From: Myxococcus fulvus
GTDB taxonomy: Bacteria; Myxococcota; Myxococcia; Myxococcales; Myxococcaceae
Assembly: GCF_900111765.1 (NCBI RefSeq)
Contig: NZ_FOIB01000003.1
Coordinates: 912,524 to 976,523, forward strand
Direction: 5' to 3'
Length of the DNA stretch: 64,000 bases
The translations under genes were made by a program, and so were the position numbers. Under the pieces are notes generated by a model. The model ran no database searches and was not told the DNA's origin. It saw only the letters and a program-made list of their open reading frames with translations. This document shows positions 7,987 to 16,280 of the stretch, piece after piece. Positions within the stretch are counted from its first letter, which is position 1. The number at the start of each line of letters is the position of its first letter.

Positions 7987-8763
7987 TCAGGTCGGCTTCA
8001 GCCTGTTGGCGCAGACGAAGGCGCCCGCGGCGGCGGTGAAGGAGGTGGCGGCGATCCACCCGTTCGCGGGGAGCTGGAACAGGGCCATGGCCGCCCCGAC
8101 TCCGGCCAGCGTCAGGAAGACGCGACGCGCGCGCGCACGGCCTCCGCGCTGACGGCCCGCGGTCACCGTGTAGAAGAAGGCCCCCGCTCCCGCGACGAAC
8201 TGGGCGAACAGGAACCGGTAGGCCGAGTTCCGGACGAGTTCCTCATGGAGTTCCATGAGGGTGGGCGGCGCCGGGGGCTCGCCGGACAGGGCCCGGAGCG
8301 TCGCATTGAAGCGGACGACGAGCGCGTTCTCCGACCCCATGGTCAGGAGGAAGACCTGGACGAGGACGACCCCGAACAACGTCACGAGGAGGACGAGCCA
8401 GGGGACCGCGAAGCGCTGCCGTTGCCATTGGCGCAGGGCGTCGAGTTCCTCGGGCGTCAGCGTGAGCGCGTCGGGGTAGCCCAGGCTCAGGAGCGCCTGG
8501 GTGGCGGCGATGTTCGATGGCATCGTCGGCGTGCCGAGCCCCGCCAGGGCATGCGTCTCCAGGTAGGAGCGCACCAGCGTCGCGCTGCGCTGGGGTTCGG
8601 GCGCGGAGGGTAACTGGAGCAGCAGCGTGTTGATGTCCTCGGCCAGCAGCCCTCGCTCCTCCTCCGAGGCGCCCTGGGCCCGACGGACCAGGGCTTCGAG
8701 GCGCTCGGTCGCGGAGTCCTCCGCGCCAGGTCCTGTCACCGCCACTCGCTGAAGCTGACCCAC
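7987..8763 (-). CDS. Hypothetical membrane protein with four predicted spans
   Basis: A 258-residue protein that I do not recognise. The GTG start at 8763 has a GGGAGGA site six bases upstream. The first 130 residues are soluble, Glu/Leu/Arg-rich and helical. They are followed by a strong membrane span, WLVLLVTLFGVVLVQVFLL, then a 40-residue loop and three shorter spans near the C-terminus (FLFAQFVAGAGAFFYTV, VFLTLAGVGAAMALF, IAATSFTAAAGAFVCA). The arrangement suggests an inner-membrane protein with a large cytoplasmic N-domain. It is downstream of, and in line with, the patatin gene, with 79 bp between them, so co-transcription is possible. Confidence 0.6.
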   Translation of the reverse strand: MGQLQRVAVTGPGAEDSATERLEALVRRAQGASEEERGLLAEDINTLLLQLPSAPEPQRSATLVRSYLETHALAGLGTPTMPSNIAATQALLSLGYPDALTLTPEELDALRQWQRQRFAVPWLVLLVTLFGVVLVQVFLLTMGSENALVVRFNATLRALSGEPPAPPTLMELHEELVRNSAYRFLFAQFVAGAGAFFYTVTAGRQRGGRARARRVFLTLAGVGAAMALFQLPANGWIAATSFTAAAGAFVCANRLKPT

Positions 8764-8842
8764 CGTGTTCCTCCCGCGCCCCCGGTTGCGGCAGGGCGGG
8801 AGGCATCGTAGCGACCCTCCCCCACATTCCGGAAACGCCGGC

Positions 8843-9787
8843 TCAGGAATGGAGGATGGGCTCCAGCTGGGCGGCGATGCGCGGCGGCATGCGCTCCCCG
8901 GGACCCACGCCCGTCGGCCGCATCACCGCGCGGGCCCGGTCCTCGCCGTGACGCATGCGCATGCGAATCATCTCCGGCGAGAAGTCGAGCGTATCGCCCA
9001 TGGGCGCGGTGGGCTCGATGACGGTGATGCGGCAATAGACATACGGCTTGCCGTCCGGTGCGCGGAGCGATGTCCCCTGCTCATGGGCCTGTCTCACCAT
9101 GTCATTGATGCGCACGAAGACATCCACGTCGTTCATCAGGATTTCGTTGAGGGTGATGTCCGTGAGGCTCCGGCGGGCCACGTCCAGGATGTTGGCGGGA
9201 TGGCGGACGGGCTCCAGTCGCGAGGAGGAACATGCGATGACGACGATCTCCGTGGGCGCGTACCCGAGCGCGTCGCCCAGCGGCGTCACGTTGCGCAGAC
9301 CTCCGTCGACGATGGCCTGGGGGCCGATGGGCTCCCAGATGACGGGCATGGTCGCGCTCTGCCAGACCGCGGAGAGGAAGTCGCTCGCGTCGCTCGACAC
9401 CAGCTCGTATTGCCCCGAGGTGAGCGACACGCGGCCCACGTGGGCGGGGATGGCGAAGGGCCGTCCGGCGAGATTGCGCTCCACCAGGTCTCTCAAGGGG
9501 GTGTTGTCGTAGATGCCCAGCTTGTTGAGCACGCCGATGCGCAGGGCGACGACGAGCCAGGGGAAGCGCCGGTACACGTCCGACTCGCGGAGGTTCATCC
9601 AGAGGTGCGTCAGGCGCTCGTACTCGCGCTGGGCGATGACGGCGCCGTTCAGCGCGCCCACCGAGACGCCGAAGACGCGCTCCCAGCGGAAGCCGTGCAC
9701 CTCGCGCAGCACCCGCTCCGCGCCCACCTGGAAGGCGCCCTTGCCTCCACCACCTGACAGCACGAGCGTCGCGGGACGGTCCGACAT
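8843..9787 (-). CDS. Patatin-like phospholipase
   Basis: A 314-residue patatin-family serine lipase. The oxyanion glycine loop SGGGGKGAF is at residues 11-19, the nucleophile elbow GVSVG at 40-44 (Ser42), and the catalytic-dyad Asp in VDGGLRN at 161. This is the full Ser-Asp dyad of bacterial patatins such as RssA and ExoU. There is no signal peptide, so the enzyme is predicted to be cytoplasmic or exported by a specialised route. Family members hydrolyse phospholipids or neutral lipids. The C-terminal 100 residues are helical and end with a His/Arg-rich segment. The gene is leftward, with the solitary TrpF-like gene 111 bp upstream. Confidence 0.88.
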   Translation of the reverse strand: MSDRPATLVLSGGGGKGAFQVGAERVLREVHGFRWERVFGVSVGALNGAVIAQREYERLTHLWMNLRESDVYRRFPWLVVALRIGVLNKLGIYDNTPLRDLVERNLAGRPFAIPAHVGRVSLTSGQYELVSSDASDFLSAVWQSATMPVIWEPIGPQAIVDGGLRNVTPLGDALGYAPTEIVVIACSSSRLEPVRHPANILDVARRSLTDITLNEILMNDVDVFVRINDMVRQAHEQGTSLRAPDGKPYVYCRITVIEPTAPMGDTLDFSPEMIRMRMRHGEDRARAVMRPTGVGPGERMPPRIAAQLEPILHS

Positions 9788-9855
9788 GGGCTACCTCGCA
9801 GGGGACGGCGGGAAGCGGGAGATAGGCACCCCGCCGGCGGCCCGGTATCGCCCGA

Positions 9856-9886
9856 GGGCCCAGGCCCCGTGTCCTCCCCTGGGCCC
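9856..9886 (-). terminator. Hairpin terminator after the TrpF-like gene
   Basis: GGGCCCAGG at 9856-9864 pairs perfectly with CCTGGGCCC at 9878-9886 around a 13-base loop. It starts 13 bases beyond the stop of the leftward TrpF-like gene and precedes the patatin gene. It lacks a U-tract. The position suggests that the two genes are separate transcription units. Confidence 0.5.
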
Positions 9887-9898
9887 TTCCGTGCCTGC

Positions 9899-10570
9899 TC
9901 AGCCCTCGGCGGCCCGCACCGCGCGCATGAAGCGCTGGAGCTTGTCCGCGTCGAGCGCCCCCTCGGTCCGCAGTCCGTTGCACACGTCCAGGCCGAAGGG
10001 CCCCACGGATTGAATCGCCTCCGCCACGTTCTCGGGCTTGAGGCCCCCCGCCAGGAAGACGGGGACGGAGACCGTCTCGCGGATACTCCGGCTGAGGGAC
10101 CAGTCGTGCACGCGGCCGGTGCCACCGAGTTCCTTCACCGCGAGGGACGGGTTGCCGGAGTCGAGCAGCAAGGCATCCACCTCGCGCGCCACGGCACGGG
10201 CCTGCTCCACGGACGAGGCATCGACGACGTGGACCACCTGCACCACCTTCACCGAGGGCAGCGCCGAGCGCAGTCGTCGCAGCGTCTCCACCGGAAGGGT
10301 GTCGACGAGCTGCACGGTGTTCACGCGGGTGCGACGGGCCTGGGAGATGAGTTGCTCGGCGTCCTCCTCGCAGGTCAGCAGGAAGCTGGTGACACCGGGA
10401 GGTGCGGTGGCGGCGAACTCGGTGATGAGCGCTTCGTCGATGACGCCGGGACCACTGGGCATCCGCGAGACGAGCCCCAGTGCATCGGCACCCCACTCCA
10501 CCGCGAGCCTCGCCTCCTCGCGTGACGAGATGCAGCACACCTTCACCCGGACATGTCGCACCGGTTGCAT
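9899..10570 (-). CDS. Phosphoribosylanthranilate isomerase-like protein (TrpF family)
   Basis: A 223-residue TIM-barrel protein of the TrpF family, which converts N-(5-phosphoribosyl)anthranilate to the carboxyphenylamino-deoxyribulose phosphate in tryptophan synthesis. The general-base Cys lies in KVCCIS at residue 12 (family motif KICG, with the usual Gly replaced by Cys13). The general-acid Asp is in LLLDSGNPS at 137. The phosphate-binding GGTG loop follows at about 149, then AGGL near 175. The usual SPR loop after the second strand reads SRMPSG. The ATG at 10570 has a GGAGG site. No other trp gene is nearby, so it may serve biosynthesis from a dispersed gene or have changed function. Confidence 0.78.
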   Translation of the reverse strand: MQPVRHVRVKVCCISSREEARLAVEWGADALGLVSRMPSGPGVIDEALITEFAATAPPGVTSFLLTCEEDAEQLISQARRTRVNTVQLVDTLPVETLRRLRSALPSVKVVQVVHVVDASSVEQARAVAREVDALLLDSGNPSLAVKELGGTGRVHDWSLSRSIRETVSVPVFLAGGLKPENVAEAIQSVGPFGLDVCNGLRTEGALDADKLQRFMRAVRAAEG

Positions 10571-10802
10571 CGGATTCCTCCGTCCTTCGAGCGGGCCTGC
10601 GCCAGCACGGACACATAGGCAGCGCGCGGGAGCTGCGAAAGCAGAACGCCATCGGCTGCGCGCCGTGCCTCTGCGCCTCCCCGGCCTGTCGAGCTTCGAG
10701 GGCTGGAGCGGAGCGCCCCGGGCCCTCGCCGCGTCACGCCGGACAACCGAGGGGGCTGGCACTCGCGGTCCGTCTGGCGAGAGAATGAGCGCGGGAGGGA
10801 CA

Positions 10803-13685
10803 ATGAGTCGAAAGACTGTCTTCGTGGTGGCGATCGGCCTGGCTCTCGTGGGTGCACTCCTCATCTGGCGTGCGTCGTCGACAGAGAGGGGCGACGCTTC
10901 GACGCTCTCTGCGTCCGAGTCCACCGCTCGTGGCGAGTCGACCGAAGCAAAGCCCACATCACCTCCCACCACGCGAGGAGCAGCGGCCCAGGCCCCCGCG
11001 ACAGGCACGCCTCCGGTCGCCGATGCCATGCGCGACGAGGAGGGGGCTGTCCAGGTCGAGGTCCACGGAAACTCACGGCCCATCGCCGGGGCGCAAGTCT
11101 CGCTCTACTTCCAGGGACCACGCTCTCCCGCGACAGGTCGACCCACGTGGTTCGTCGCGGGTCGGGGATCCACGGACGCCACGGGCGCCCTGCGCCTTCC
11201 CGCGAGGCCCGGGGCCTATCTCGTCACCGCGAAGGCGCAGGGGTTCGCCACCGCGAGGCTGTCGCTCACCCGCCCTCGTGGCGAAGCGCTCACGCCCGTA
11301 CGTCTCGCCCTCGGCGCGGGCGTGACCTTGTCGGGCTCGGTCGTCGAGCGAGCCTCGAAGGTGCCTGTCCCGCTCGCGAGGCTCACGCTCACGCCGCGCA
11401 CGGTGCTGGCCTCCGCCTCCGTCGCGACCACGTCCGTCCCCGAGGAGGAACGTCACGAAGCGTCCGCCGACGAGCGCGGCCTCTTCCGTTCCGAAGGACT
11501 CACGCCCGGCGAATACCAGCTCGAGGTCACGGCGCCCGCCCACTCGGCCCGACGCATCGCCCGGGTCCAGGTGCCGGCCTCCGGACTCGTCGTCGAGCTG
11601 GATGGCTCGGCCTTCATCGAGGGTTTCGTCGAGCTGCCGGAGGGCAAGCCCGCCACGCAAGCTCGCGTCACGGCCACGGGCATGGGCGAGACGTTCGAGA
11701 CGGAAACCAGCGCGGGCGGTGGTTTCTCGCTCGATGTGCCCCCGGGCGTCTATCAAGTGTCGGCGCGGCTGGATGCACTGACGGGCACCGCGCGGGACCG
11801 CGCGGTCGTGGGCGCGGGGATGACCCTCCGCGACGTCCGCATCCGACTGGGCGCCGCCGCGTCGCTCACGGGAATCGTGCGCGGCAAGGGCACCTCCGCG
11901 CCCATCGCGGGAGCCACCGTGTCCATCGCCCCCGGAGCCATGGTGGCGACCTTCGACTCCGCCCCCGCCGAGGTCGCGAGCGCCACGAGCGGCGTGGACG
12001 GACGCTTCGATGCGGGGAACCTCGCACCGGGCTCCTACTCGGTGACGGTCCGGGCGAAGGGCTTCCGAGCGCTGCGGCGGGAAGGCATCACCGTGCTCGC
12101 GGGCCAGCGCTTCGAGTTGTTGGCCGAGCTGGACGCCAATGGCCGCATCGAGGGCACGGTCGTCGACGAGCGCGACCAGCCCCTCGCGGGCATCCAGGTC
12201 ACCCCCGAGCGTCGCTGGCGGATGATGCCGATGGAGGGCGCGCTCACGGCCGTGACGGATGCACAGGGCGCCTTCGTGCTCGAGGACGTCCCACCGGGTG
12301 AGGTCTTCGTGGCCGCGCGAAGGCCGGGCAGCCAGCTCCATGTCCGAGAGCGCGTGGCGGTGAGCCCCGGACAGACGCATCAGGTGAAGCTCGAGCTGGG
12401 AGGCGAAGGCACGCTGGAGGGGACCGTGAAGCTCGCGGACGGTCGAGTCCCCACGGCGGCCGTCACGGTCTTCGCGCAGCTCGCGGACACGGCGCGCACG
12501 GAGGCGCATCAAATCCCCACCGCGGCGGACGGCACCTGGAGCATGCGGGTGCGCGCCGGGCGCTACCGCGTCGCCGCATGGCTCGTCGACGTGGGCAACC
12601 AGAACAGCGACCAGGAGAAGGTCGTCGACCTGAAGGTGGGTGCGACCGAGCGCGTGGACCTGCGGGTCCGCGAGGCGGAGCGTCCCCTCTCCGTCACGGT
12701 GCTGGAGCCCAACGGCGCGCCGAGCGTCTCGGCCACGGTCATGGGGGCGGAGGCGGGCAAGAACGAGATCTTCCTCGAGGACTCCACGGATGCCTCCGGA
12801 CACGTCACGCTCGTGGCGGACTCACTGGGCACGCAGCCGCTGCACCTCTGGGCCACGAATGGCGGGCGCCGGGGTGACCTGCCCTCCGTGCCGGCCACGC
12901 AGAGGACACTGGTCATCCAGCTCCAGCCGGGAGGACGGCTCACGGGGGCGGTCCGCTCGGCGGGAGGCCGGAGCATCGAGGGCTTCCGCCTGGTGGTCTC
13001 CGCGACGAAGAGCGAGGACGACTTCCTGTCGCGACAGGAGCTGGAGCTCGCGGGAGATCGCTTCGTGGTCGAGGACGTCAACCCCGGAGCCGTGACGGTG
13101 TCCGTGACGCTGCCCGACGGTCGCGCGGGCAAGGCGGACACGACGAGCGTCGCGGGACAGACGACCCAGGTCGACGTCGTGGTGGAGGCGGGAGGCGCCA
13201 TCACGGGCCGACTGGTCGACAAGGCGGGCAAGCCCCTTGCCCAGGCCTTCGTGGACGTGGATGGCCTGACGTCGGCGCCGACGGGAGCGGATGGACGCTT
13301 CCGGGTGGAGGATGTCGCGCCCGGCCAGCATCGGCTCATCGCCTGGAGCGAGAAGACGGAGCGCGCGGAGAAGACGCTCACCTTGGCGGTGGGCAAGTCC
13401 CAGGACGTGGGCGACTGGAAGCTCGGGCCGCCGCGCATCGAGCCGGGGCGGCTGGGCATCTTCTTCGGCATGGCCGGAGACGACGTCCTGGTGCGCGGCG
13501 TGCTCGAGAGCATGCATGGCGACGCGCTCCGCGTGGGAGACATCGTCCAGTCCATCGATGGCGCCACGGTGCTCACGGCGGGCGAGGCCCGCGAGCGCGA
13601 GCTGGGGGCGCCGGGCAGCCCCGCCATCCTCCTCATCCGGCGCGACACGAGGACCTACCCCGTCACCCTCACCCGAGCCCCCTGA
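10803..13685 (+). CDS. Large exported protein with carboxypeptidase-regulatory-like repeats and a C-terminal PDZ domain
   Basis: A 960-residue protein. The ATG at 10803 follows a GGAGG site and is immediately followed by a signal-anchor helix, TVFVVAIGLALVGALLIW. A low-complexity linker (to about residue 85) leads into about eight to nine consecutive beta-sandwich modules. These resemble the transthyretin-like carboxypeptidase regulatory domain, with recurring patterns such as G.V.....PL.GA.V......T.A.G.F....V.PG.Y.V....G. The last 85 residues form a PDZ-like domain (LRVGDIVQSIDGATV). The protein is probably anchored in the inner membrane and extends into the periplasm or to the surface. Myxobacteria have many such proteins of unknown role. 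The 3' end overlaps the convergent terpene synthase gene by 31 bp. Confidence 0.82.
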   Translation: MSRKTVFVVAIGLALVGALLIWRASSTERGDASTLSASESTARGESTEAKPTSPPTTRGAAAQAPATGTPPVADAMRDEEGAVQVEVHGNSRPIAGAQVSLYFQGPRSPATGRPTWFVAGRGSTDATGALRLPARPGAYLVTAKAQGFATARLSLTRPRGEALTPVRLALGAGVTLSGSVVERASKVPVPLARLTLTPRTVLASASVATTSVPEEERHEASADERGLFRSEGLTPGEYQLEVTAPAHSARRIARVQVPASGLVVELDGSAFIEGFVELPEGKPATQARVTATGMGETFETETSAGGGFSLDVPPGVYQVSARLDALTGTARDRAVVGAGMTLRDVRIRLGAAASLTGIVRGKGTSAPIAGATVSIAPGAMVATFDSAPAEVASATSGVDGRFDAGNLAPGSYSVTVRAKGFRALRREGITVLAGQRFELLAELDANGRIEGTVVDERDQPLAGIQVTPERRWRMMPMEGALTAVTDAQGAFVLEDVPPGEVFVAARRPGSQLHVRERVAVSPGQTHQVKLELGGEGTLEGTVKLADGRVPTAAVTVFAQLADTARTEAHQIPTAADGTWSMRVRAGRYRVAAWLVDVGNQNSDQEKVVDLKVGATERVDLRVREAERPLSVTVLEPNGAPSVSATVMGAEAGKNEIFLEDSTDASGHVTLVADSLGTQPLHLWATNGGRRGDLPSVPATQRTLVIQLQPGGRLTGAVRSAGGRSIEGFRLVVSATKSEDDFLSRQELELAGDRFVVEDVNPGAVTVSVTLPDGRAGKADTTSVAGQTTQVDVVVEAGGAITGRLVDKAGKPLAQAFVDVDGLTSAPTGADGRFRVEDVAPGQHRLIAWSEKTERAEKTLTLAVGKSQDVGDWKLGPPRIEPGRLGIFFGMAGDDVLVRGVLESMHGDALRVGDIVQSIDGATVLTAGEARERELGAPGSPAILLIRRDTRTYPVTLTRAP

Positions 13686-14632
13686 GCCGTCTGTGAGTAG
13701 CGAGCCGTCTCGAGGGTCCAATCCGTGGTGCCCTGCATCAGGTTCTTGATGGCGGCGATGTCACGGTCGATGACGCTCCAGGTCTCGATGCTCTGGACTC
13801 CCTGTCGTATCCGCCGCTCCACGGCCGCGAAGGTCTCCACCCGCTTCGCGATTTCACCCGCGACCCGGTCCATGGCGGCGGCCTGCGCACAGCCCTCGTG
13901 ATGCATCTGGAGGAGCACCATGTTGTGCATCTGCCCGCTCGCGGCCTCCTTGGGCGCCGAATAGAGGTCGTTGACCATCACCACGACGTCCGTGCACAGC
14001 GAGCGCAGCGTCGTCATGTCCTCGGTGCCATGCACGGCGGGCGGAACGTCGAGTCCCTCGGACCGTTCGCAGAGGTCGAGGCTCAGCAGGACGCCGATCG
14101 ACAGCCGTCGCGTGCGCAGATAGCTCTCGATGTCCACGGGCCACCCCTGCGTGCGCTCCCGAGCCTCCTGGTAGTACGCCTCGAAGTACCCCGCGAGGTC
14201 CTGGGTGAACCGTGCCTTCCAGGACGCACTCGCGCCAGAGGTCGTTCGCCCCCACAGCTCCACCAGGGCGGCGCCCAGCCGCGATGAAGGATACCGCTGG
14301 GGGGCCGTGCTCTGGATGACCGACAACACCTCGTCCAGCAAGGCGCGGGTCGCATCGAGGTCGAGGCCCATCGGTCCATCGAACTGGTCGTCGAAGACGA
14401 AGAGCCACCCCATCCAGTCGCTCACCAGGTCGAGGCCCGCTCCCCGGCTGTTCGGACACATCCTCGCGGACAGCCGATCGAATCGACTCTCGTCGTAGGT
14501 CCGCAGGGCCTCCGGGCCCACGACGAGCCCCCGCCGTGACAGCCACCGCAAGGTGTGCGCGCGACAGGCCTCCGCATCCGGGCTGATGTCAGACGGATAG
14601 GGAATGCCTATCCGCGGAATCTCTGTTCGCAT
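13655..14632 (-). CDS. Class I terpene synthase (terpene cyclase family 2)
   Basis: A 325-residue bacterial class I terpene cyclase. The aspartate-rich metal motif FVFDDQFD is at residues 79-85 (D81, D82, D85). The NSE triad NDLYSAPKE is at 221-229 (N221, S225, E229), and Arg175, 46 residues before it, fits the diphosphate-sensor Arg. The C-terminal TARY fits the usual RY pair. All catalytic elements are therefore intact. Such enzymes cyclise farnesyl or geranyl diphosphate using Mg2+; the product (for example a volatile sesquiterpene) cannot be predicted. No prenyl transferase or P450 is adjacent; the nearest P450 is 25 kb away. Its last ten codons overlap the convergent surface-protein gene. 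Confidence 0.92.
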   Translation of the reverse strand: MRTEIPRIGIPYPSDISPDAEACRAHTLRWLSRRGLVVGPEALRTYDESRFDRLSARMCPNSRGAGLDLVSDWMGWLFVFDDQFDGPMGLDLDATRALLDEVLSVIQSTAPQRYPSSRLGAALVELWGRTTSGASASWKARFTQDLAGYFEAYYQEARERTQGWPVDIESYLRTRRLSIGVLLSLDLCERSEGLDVPPAVHGTEDMTTLRSLCTDVVVMVNDLYSAPKEAASGQMHNMVLLQMHHEGCAQAAAMDRVAGEIAKRVETFAAVERRIRQGVQSIETWSVIDRDIAAIKNLMQGTTDWTLETARYSQTAQGARVRVTG

Positions 14633-14850
14633 TCACGCACGATAATCAGCGCAATGTTCACCAGCAACGCGAAGGGTGTCCGGCGGAATGACTCTCATTC
14701 GCGTGCGGTGCGGGGGATGATGCCAGCCGGGTGCGGGGGCGGCGTGAGACAGCCATCCACCTGAAGACAACTCATCCGCGGAACCGTCCAGCCTCTGACG
14801 TGTGCGGGGAACCGAGCCCCTCTCGCGCGCTGTTTCATGCGCGCCCGGCC
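14633..14850. other. Intergenic region upstream of terpene synthase
   Basis: 218 bp between the start of the leftward terpene synthase and the beginning of the duplicated formate dehydrogenase leader. It should hold the terpene synthase promoter. I see no convincing ORF or strong inverted repeat here. Confidence 0.4.
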
Positions 14851-15110
14851 CCATCATCCGGACGCGCGCCGGCATGACGCCGACCGGGAGGTCCGCCGTG
14901 GGAATCCTCGACCTGATGCTCCGCTGGCCCGTGCTGCGTCGAATCGCGAGCGGATCCGTCTGCCCGCACTGCGCCGTGGGTTGTGGGCAGGACACCTACG
15001 ACAAGGACGAGCGCATCATCGACATCAAGGGCGACTCCGACTCGCCCATGTCCCGGGGCCACCTGTGCCCGGAGGGCTCCGCCACCTTCCAGTTCGTCAC
15101 CGGCACCCAC
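14851..15110 (+). repeat. Upstream, decayed copy of the formate dehydrogenase leader and gene start
   Basis: This segment matches 15934-16280 closely, starting at CCATCATCCGGACGCGCGCC and ending at CACCGGCACCCAC. It includes the same GGGAGG site and GTG start. Relative to the intact copy it lacks 87 bp (29 codons, in frame) just after the first 20 codons. The copies diverge abruptly at both ends. The direct orientation and 1.08-kb spacing point to a partial duplication. Confidence 0.85.
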
Positions 15111-15122
15111 GCCGCCTTTTAA
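14898..15122 (+). pseudogene. Truncated formate dehydrogenase alpha-subunit fragment
   Basis: A 74-codon frame with the same GGGAGG-tccgcc-GTG start as the intact gene at 15981. It retains the N-terminus MGILDLMLRWPVLR and the 4Fe-4S motif CPHCAVGC...CPEG, but has an in-frame 29-codon deletion. It stops at TAA 15120 after GTHAAF, well before the selenocysteine codon. Substitutions against the intact copy (for example Y to H, V to D, R to H) indicate relaxed constraint. It is most simply a non-functional remnant, though the conserved start signals could still allow expression of a small Fe-S stub. A gene for a small lipoprotein lies between the remnant and the real operon. Confidence 0.82.
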
Positions 15123-15331
15123 AGCAAAAGCCGAGCTTTGAAGAAAGCTTTACAGATTCATGGGCGCGGAACTTTGCCACCCTTTCGAACTTACCTTCCG
15201 CTCAATGACTCACCGCCGCGCATCAGTCCCCTGTCCTCCAAGAGCGCAAACACCTTGCAACACCAGTCTTCACCCTGGTAATGTCTAGAATCTCGGCGTG
15301 GCCCGAGATTGCACCTTGATCAGGAGTCCAC
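15123..15331. other. AT-richer intergenic region upstream of small lipoprotein
   Basis: 209 bp, visibly lower in GC than the rest of the window, between the formate dehydrogenase remnant and the lipoprotein gene. It carries the 15289-15310 palindrome and should contain the lipoprotein promoter. No ORF is apparent. Confidence 0.4.
15289..15310. promoter_or_regulatory. Perfect inverted repeat upstream of lipoprotein gene
   Basis: AATCTCGG at 15289-15296 and CCGAGATT at 15303-15310 form a perfect 8-bp palindrome with a six-base spacer, ending 21 bp before the ATG of the lipoprotein gene. It could be an operator for a dimeric repressor or a 5'-UTR hairpin. The AGGAG ribosome-binding site lies just downstream. 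Confidence 0.45.
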
Positions 15332-15781
15332 ATGAAGCGCTGTCATATCGGTGGCGTCGTTCTTGCGGTTTCACTCGCTGCCTGCGGTGAGCCATCGCGC
15401 GAGAGGGGGGCTTCGGGCGCGCTCGATAGCAATAAGGCTTCTTTGTTGCCACCAGGCGATCCGCTCATTGGGAGCTACTATCTCACGGTGGGTCCGGCGT
15501 ACACCATGGCTATCTTTGCCGATGGAACCGGCGAAATCACAGGGCTTTCGCCTCTGGATACGTGCAGGTCTGTGGGTGATCCACTTTATCGCAACATCAC
15601 GCTGGTGACGTCCACACCCGAGTGGAGTGTCTACGAGGGTGAGCATTACGAAGAATGCGGCGTCCCAAGTCCTGGTTGGCAACCCACGATCATTCAACTC
15701 GGTTGCAATTCAGCCACATCTTTCTGCGGCCTCTCGGAAAACGACGGTCATGGGCTTGATTGGGTTTTCTATCAATTCTGA
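15332..15781 (+). CDS. Small hypothetical lipoprotein of lower GC
   Basis: A 149-residue predicted lipoprotein. The signal peptide ends in the lipobox LAACG (Cys at residue 18). An AGGAG site precedes the ATG. The mature part has a short disordered linker and then a small beta-rich domain (DPLIGSYYLTVGPAYTMAIF, ADGTGEITGL) with four or five cysteines that may form disulphides. The codon usage is less GC-biased than in its neighbours, suggesting recent acquisition or low expression. It lies between the decayed and intact copies of the formate dehydrogenase gene start, so it may have arrived with, or triggered, that rearrangement. I do not recognise the family. Confidence 0.68.
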   Translation: MKRCHIGGVVLAVSLAACGEPSRERGASGALDSNKASLLPPGDPLIGSYYLTVGPAYTMAIFADGTGEITGLSPLDTCRSVGDPLYRNITLVTSTPEWSVYEGEHYEECGVPSPGWQPTIIQLGCNSATSFCGLSENDGHGLDWVFYQF

Positions 15782-15806
15782 CTGACGTCTTTGCCGTGAC
15801 AGCCAG

Positions 15807-15836
15807 GTAGGAAGGGCTACTTTCAGCCCTTCCTAC
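15807..15836 (+). terminator. Hairpin terminator after the lipoprotein gene
   Basis: GTAGGAAGGGCT at 15807-15818 pairs perfectly with AGCCCTTCCTAC at 15825-15836 around a six-base loop, 25 bp after the lipoprotein stop. The U-tract is poor. The 12-bp stem is strong enough to insulate the downstream formate dehydrogenase operon. Confidence 0.65.
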
Positions 15837-15933
15837 ATCCAGTCGACAACACAACTCACCAGCAACCGTCTGGAGTCCGACGTGGTCAGGGCATGGTGGC
15901 CCTCCCGCTAAATGTCTCGGGCACTCTCGGCGT

Positions 15934-16280
15934 CCATCATCCGGACGCGCGCCGGCATGACGCCGACCGGGAGGTCCACCGTGGGAATCCTCGACCTGAT
16001 GCTCCGCTGGCCCGTGCTGCGTCAAATCGCGCGCGGCGACGTCAAGGCGCTCGGCGAGACGGCCATGACGGAGCGCAGCCGGACGCTGGAGCCCCGCACC
16101 GCTCGCGCGGACCGCGTCGTCAAATCCGTCTGCCCGTACTGCGCCGTGGGCTGCGGGCAGGACATCTACGTCAAGGACGAGCGCATCATCGACATCGAGG
16201 GCGACCCCGACTCACCCATCTCCCGGGGCCGCCTGTGCCCCAAGGGCTCCGCCACCTTCCAGCTCGTCACCGGCACCCAC
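15934..16280 (+). repeat. Downstream, intact copy of the duplicated formate dehydrogenase leader
   Basis: This is the counterpart of 14851-15110. It covers 47 bp of 5' leader, the ribosome-binding site, the GTG start and the first 100 codons of the intact formate dehydrogenase gene, including 87 bp missing from the upstream copy. Confidence 0.85.

Noticed and set aside
11073..12803. 576-codon leftward frame inside the carboxypeptidase-regulatory-like gene
   Set aside because: Composition is that of a complement-strand shadow; no start signals or domain.
14898..15122. Independent small ferredoxin-like gene
   Set aside because: It is nearly identical to the start of the adjacent formate dehydrogenase gene with an internal deletion, so a duplicated fragment is the simpler reading.
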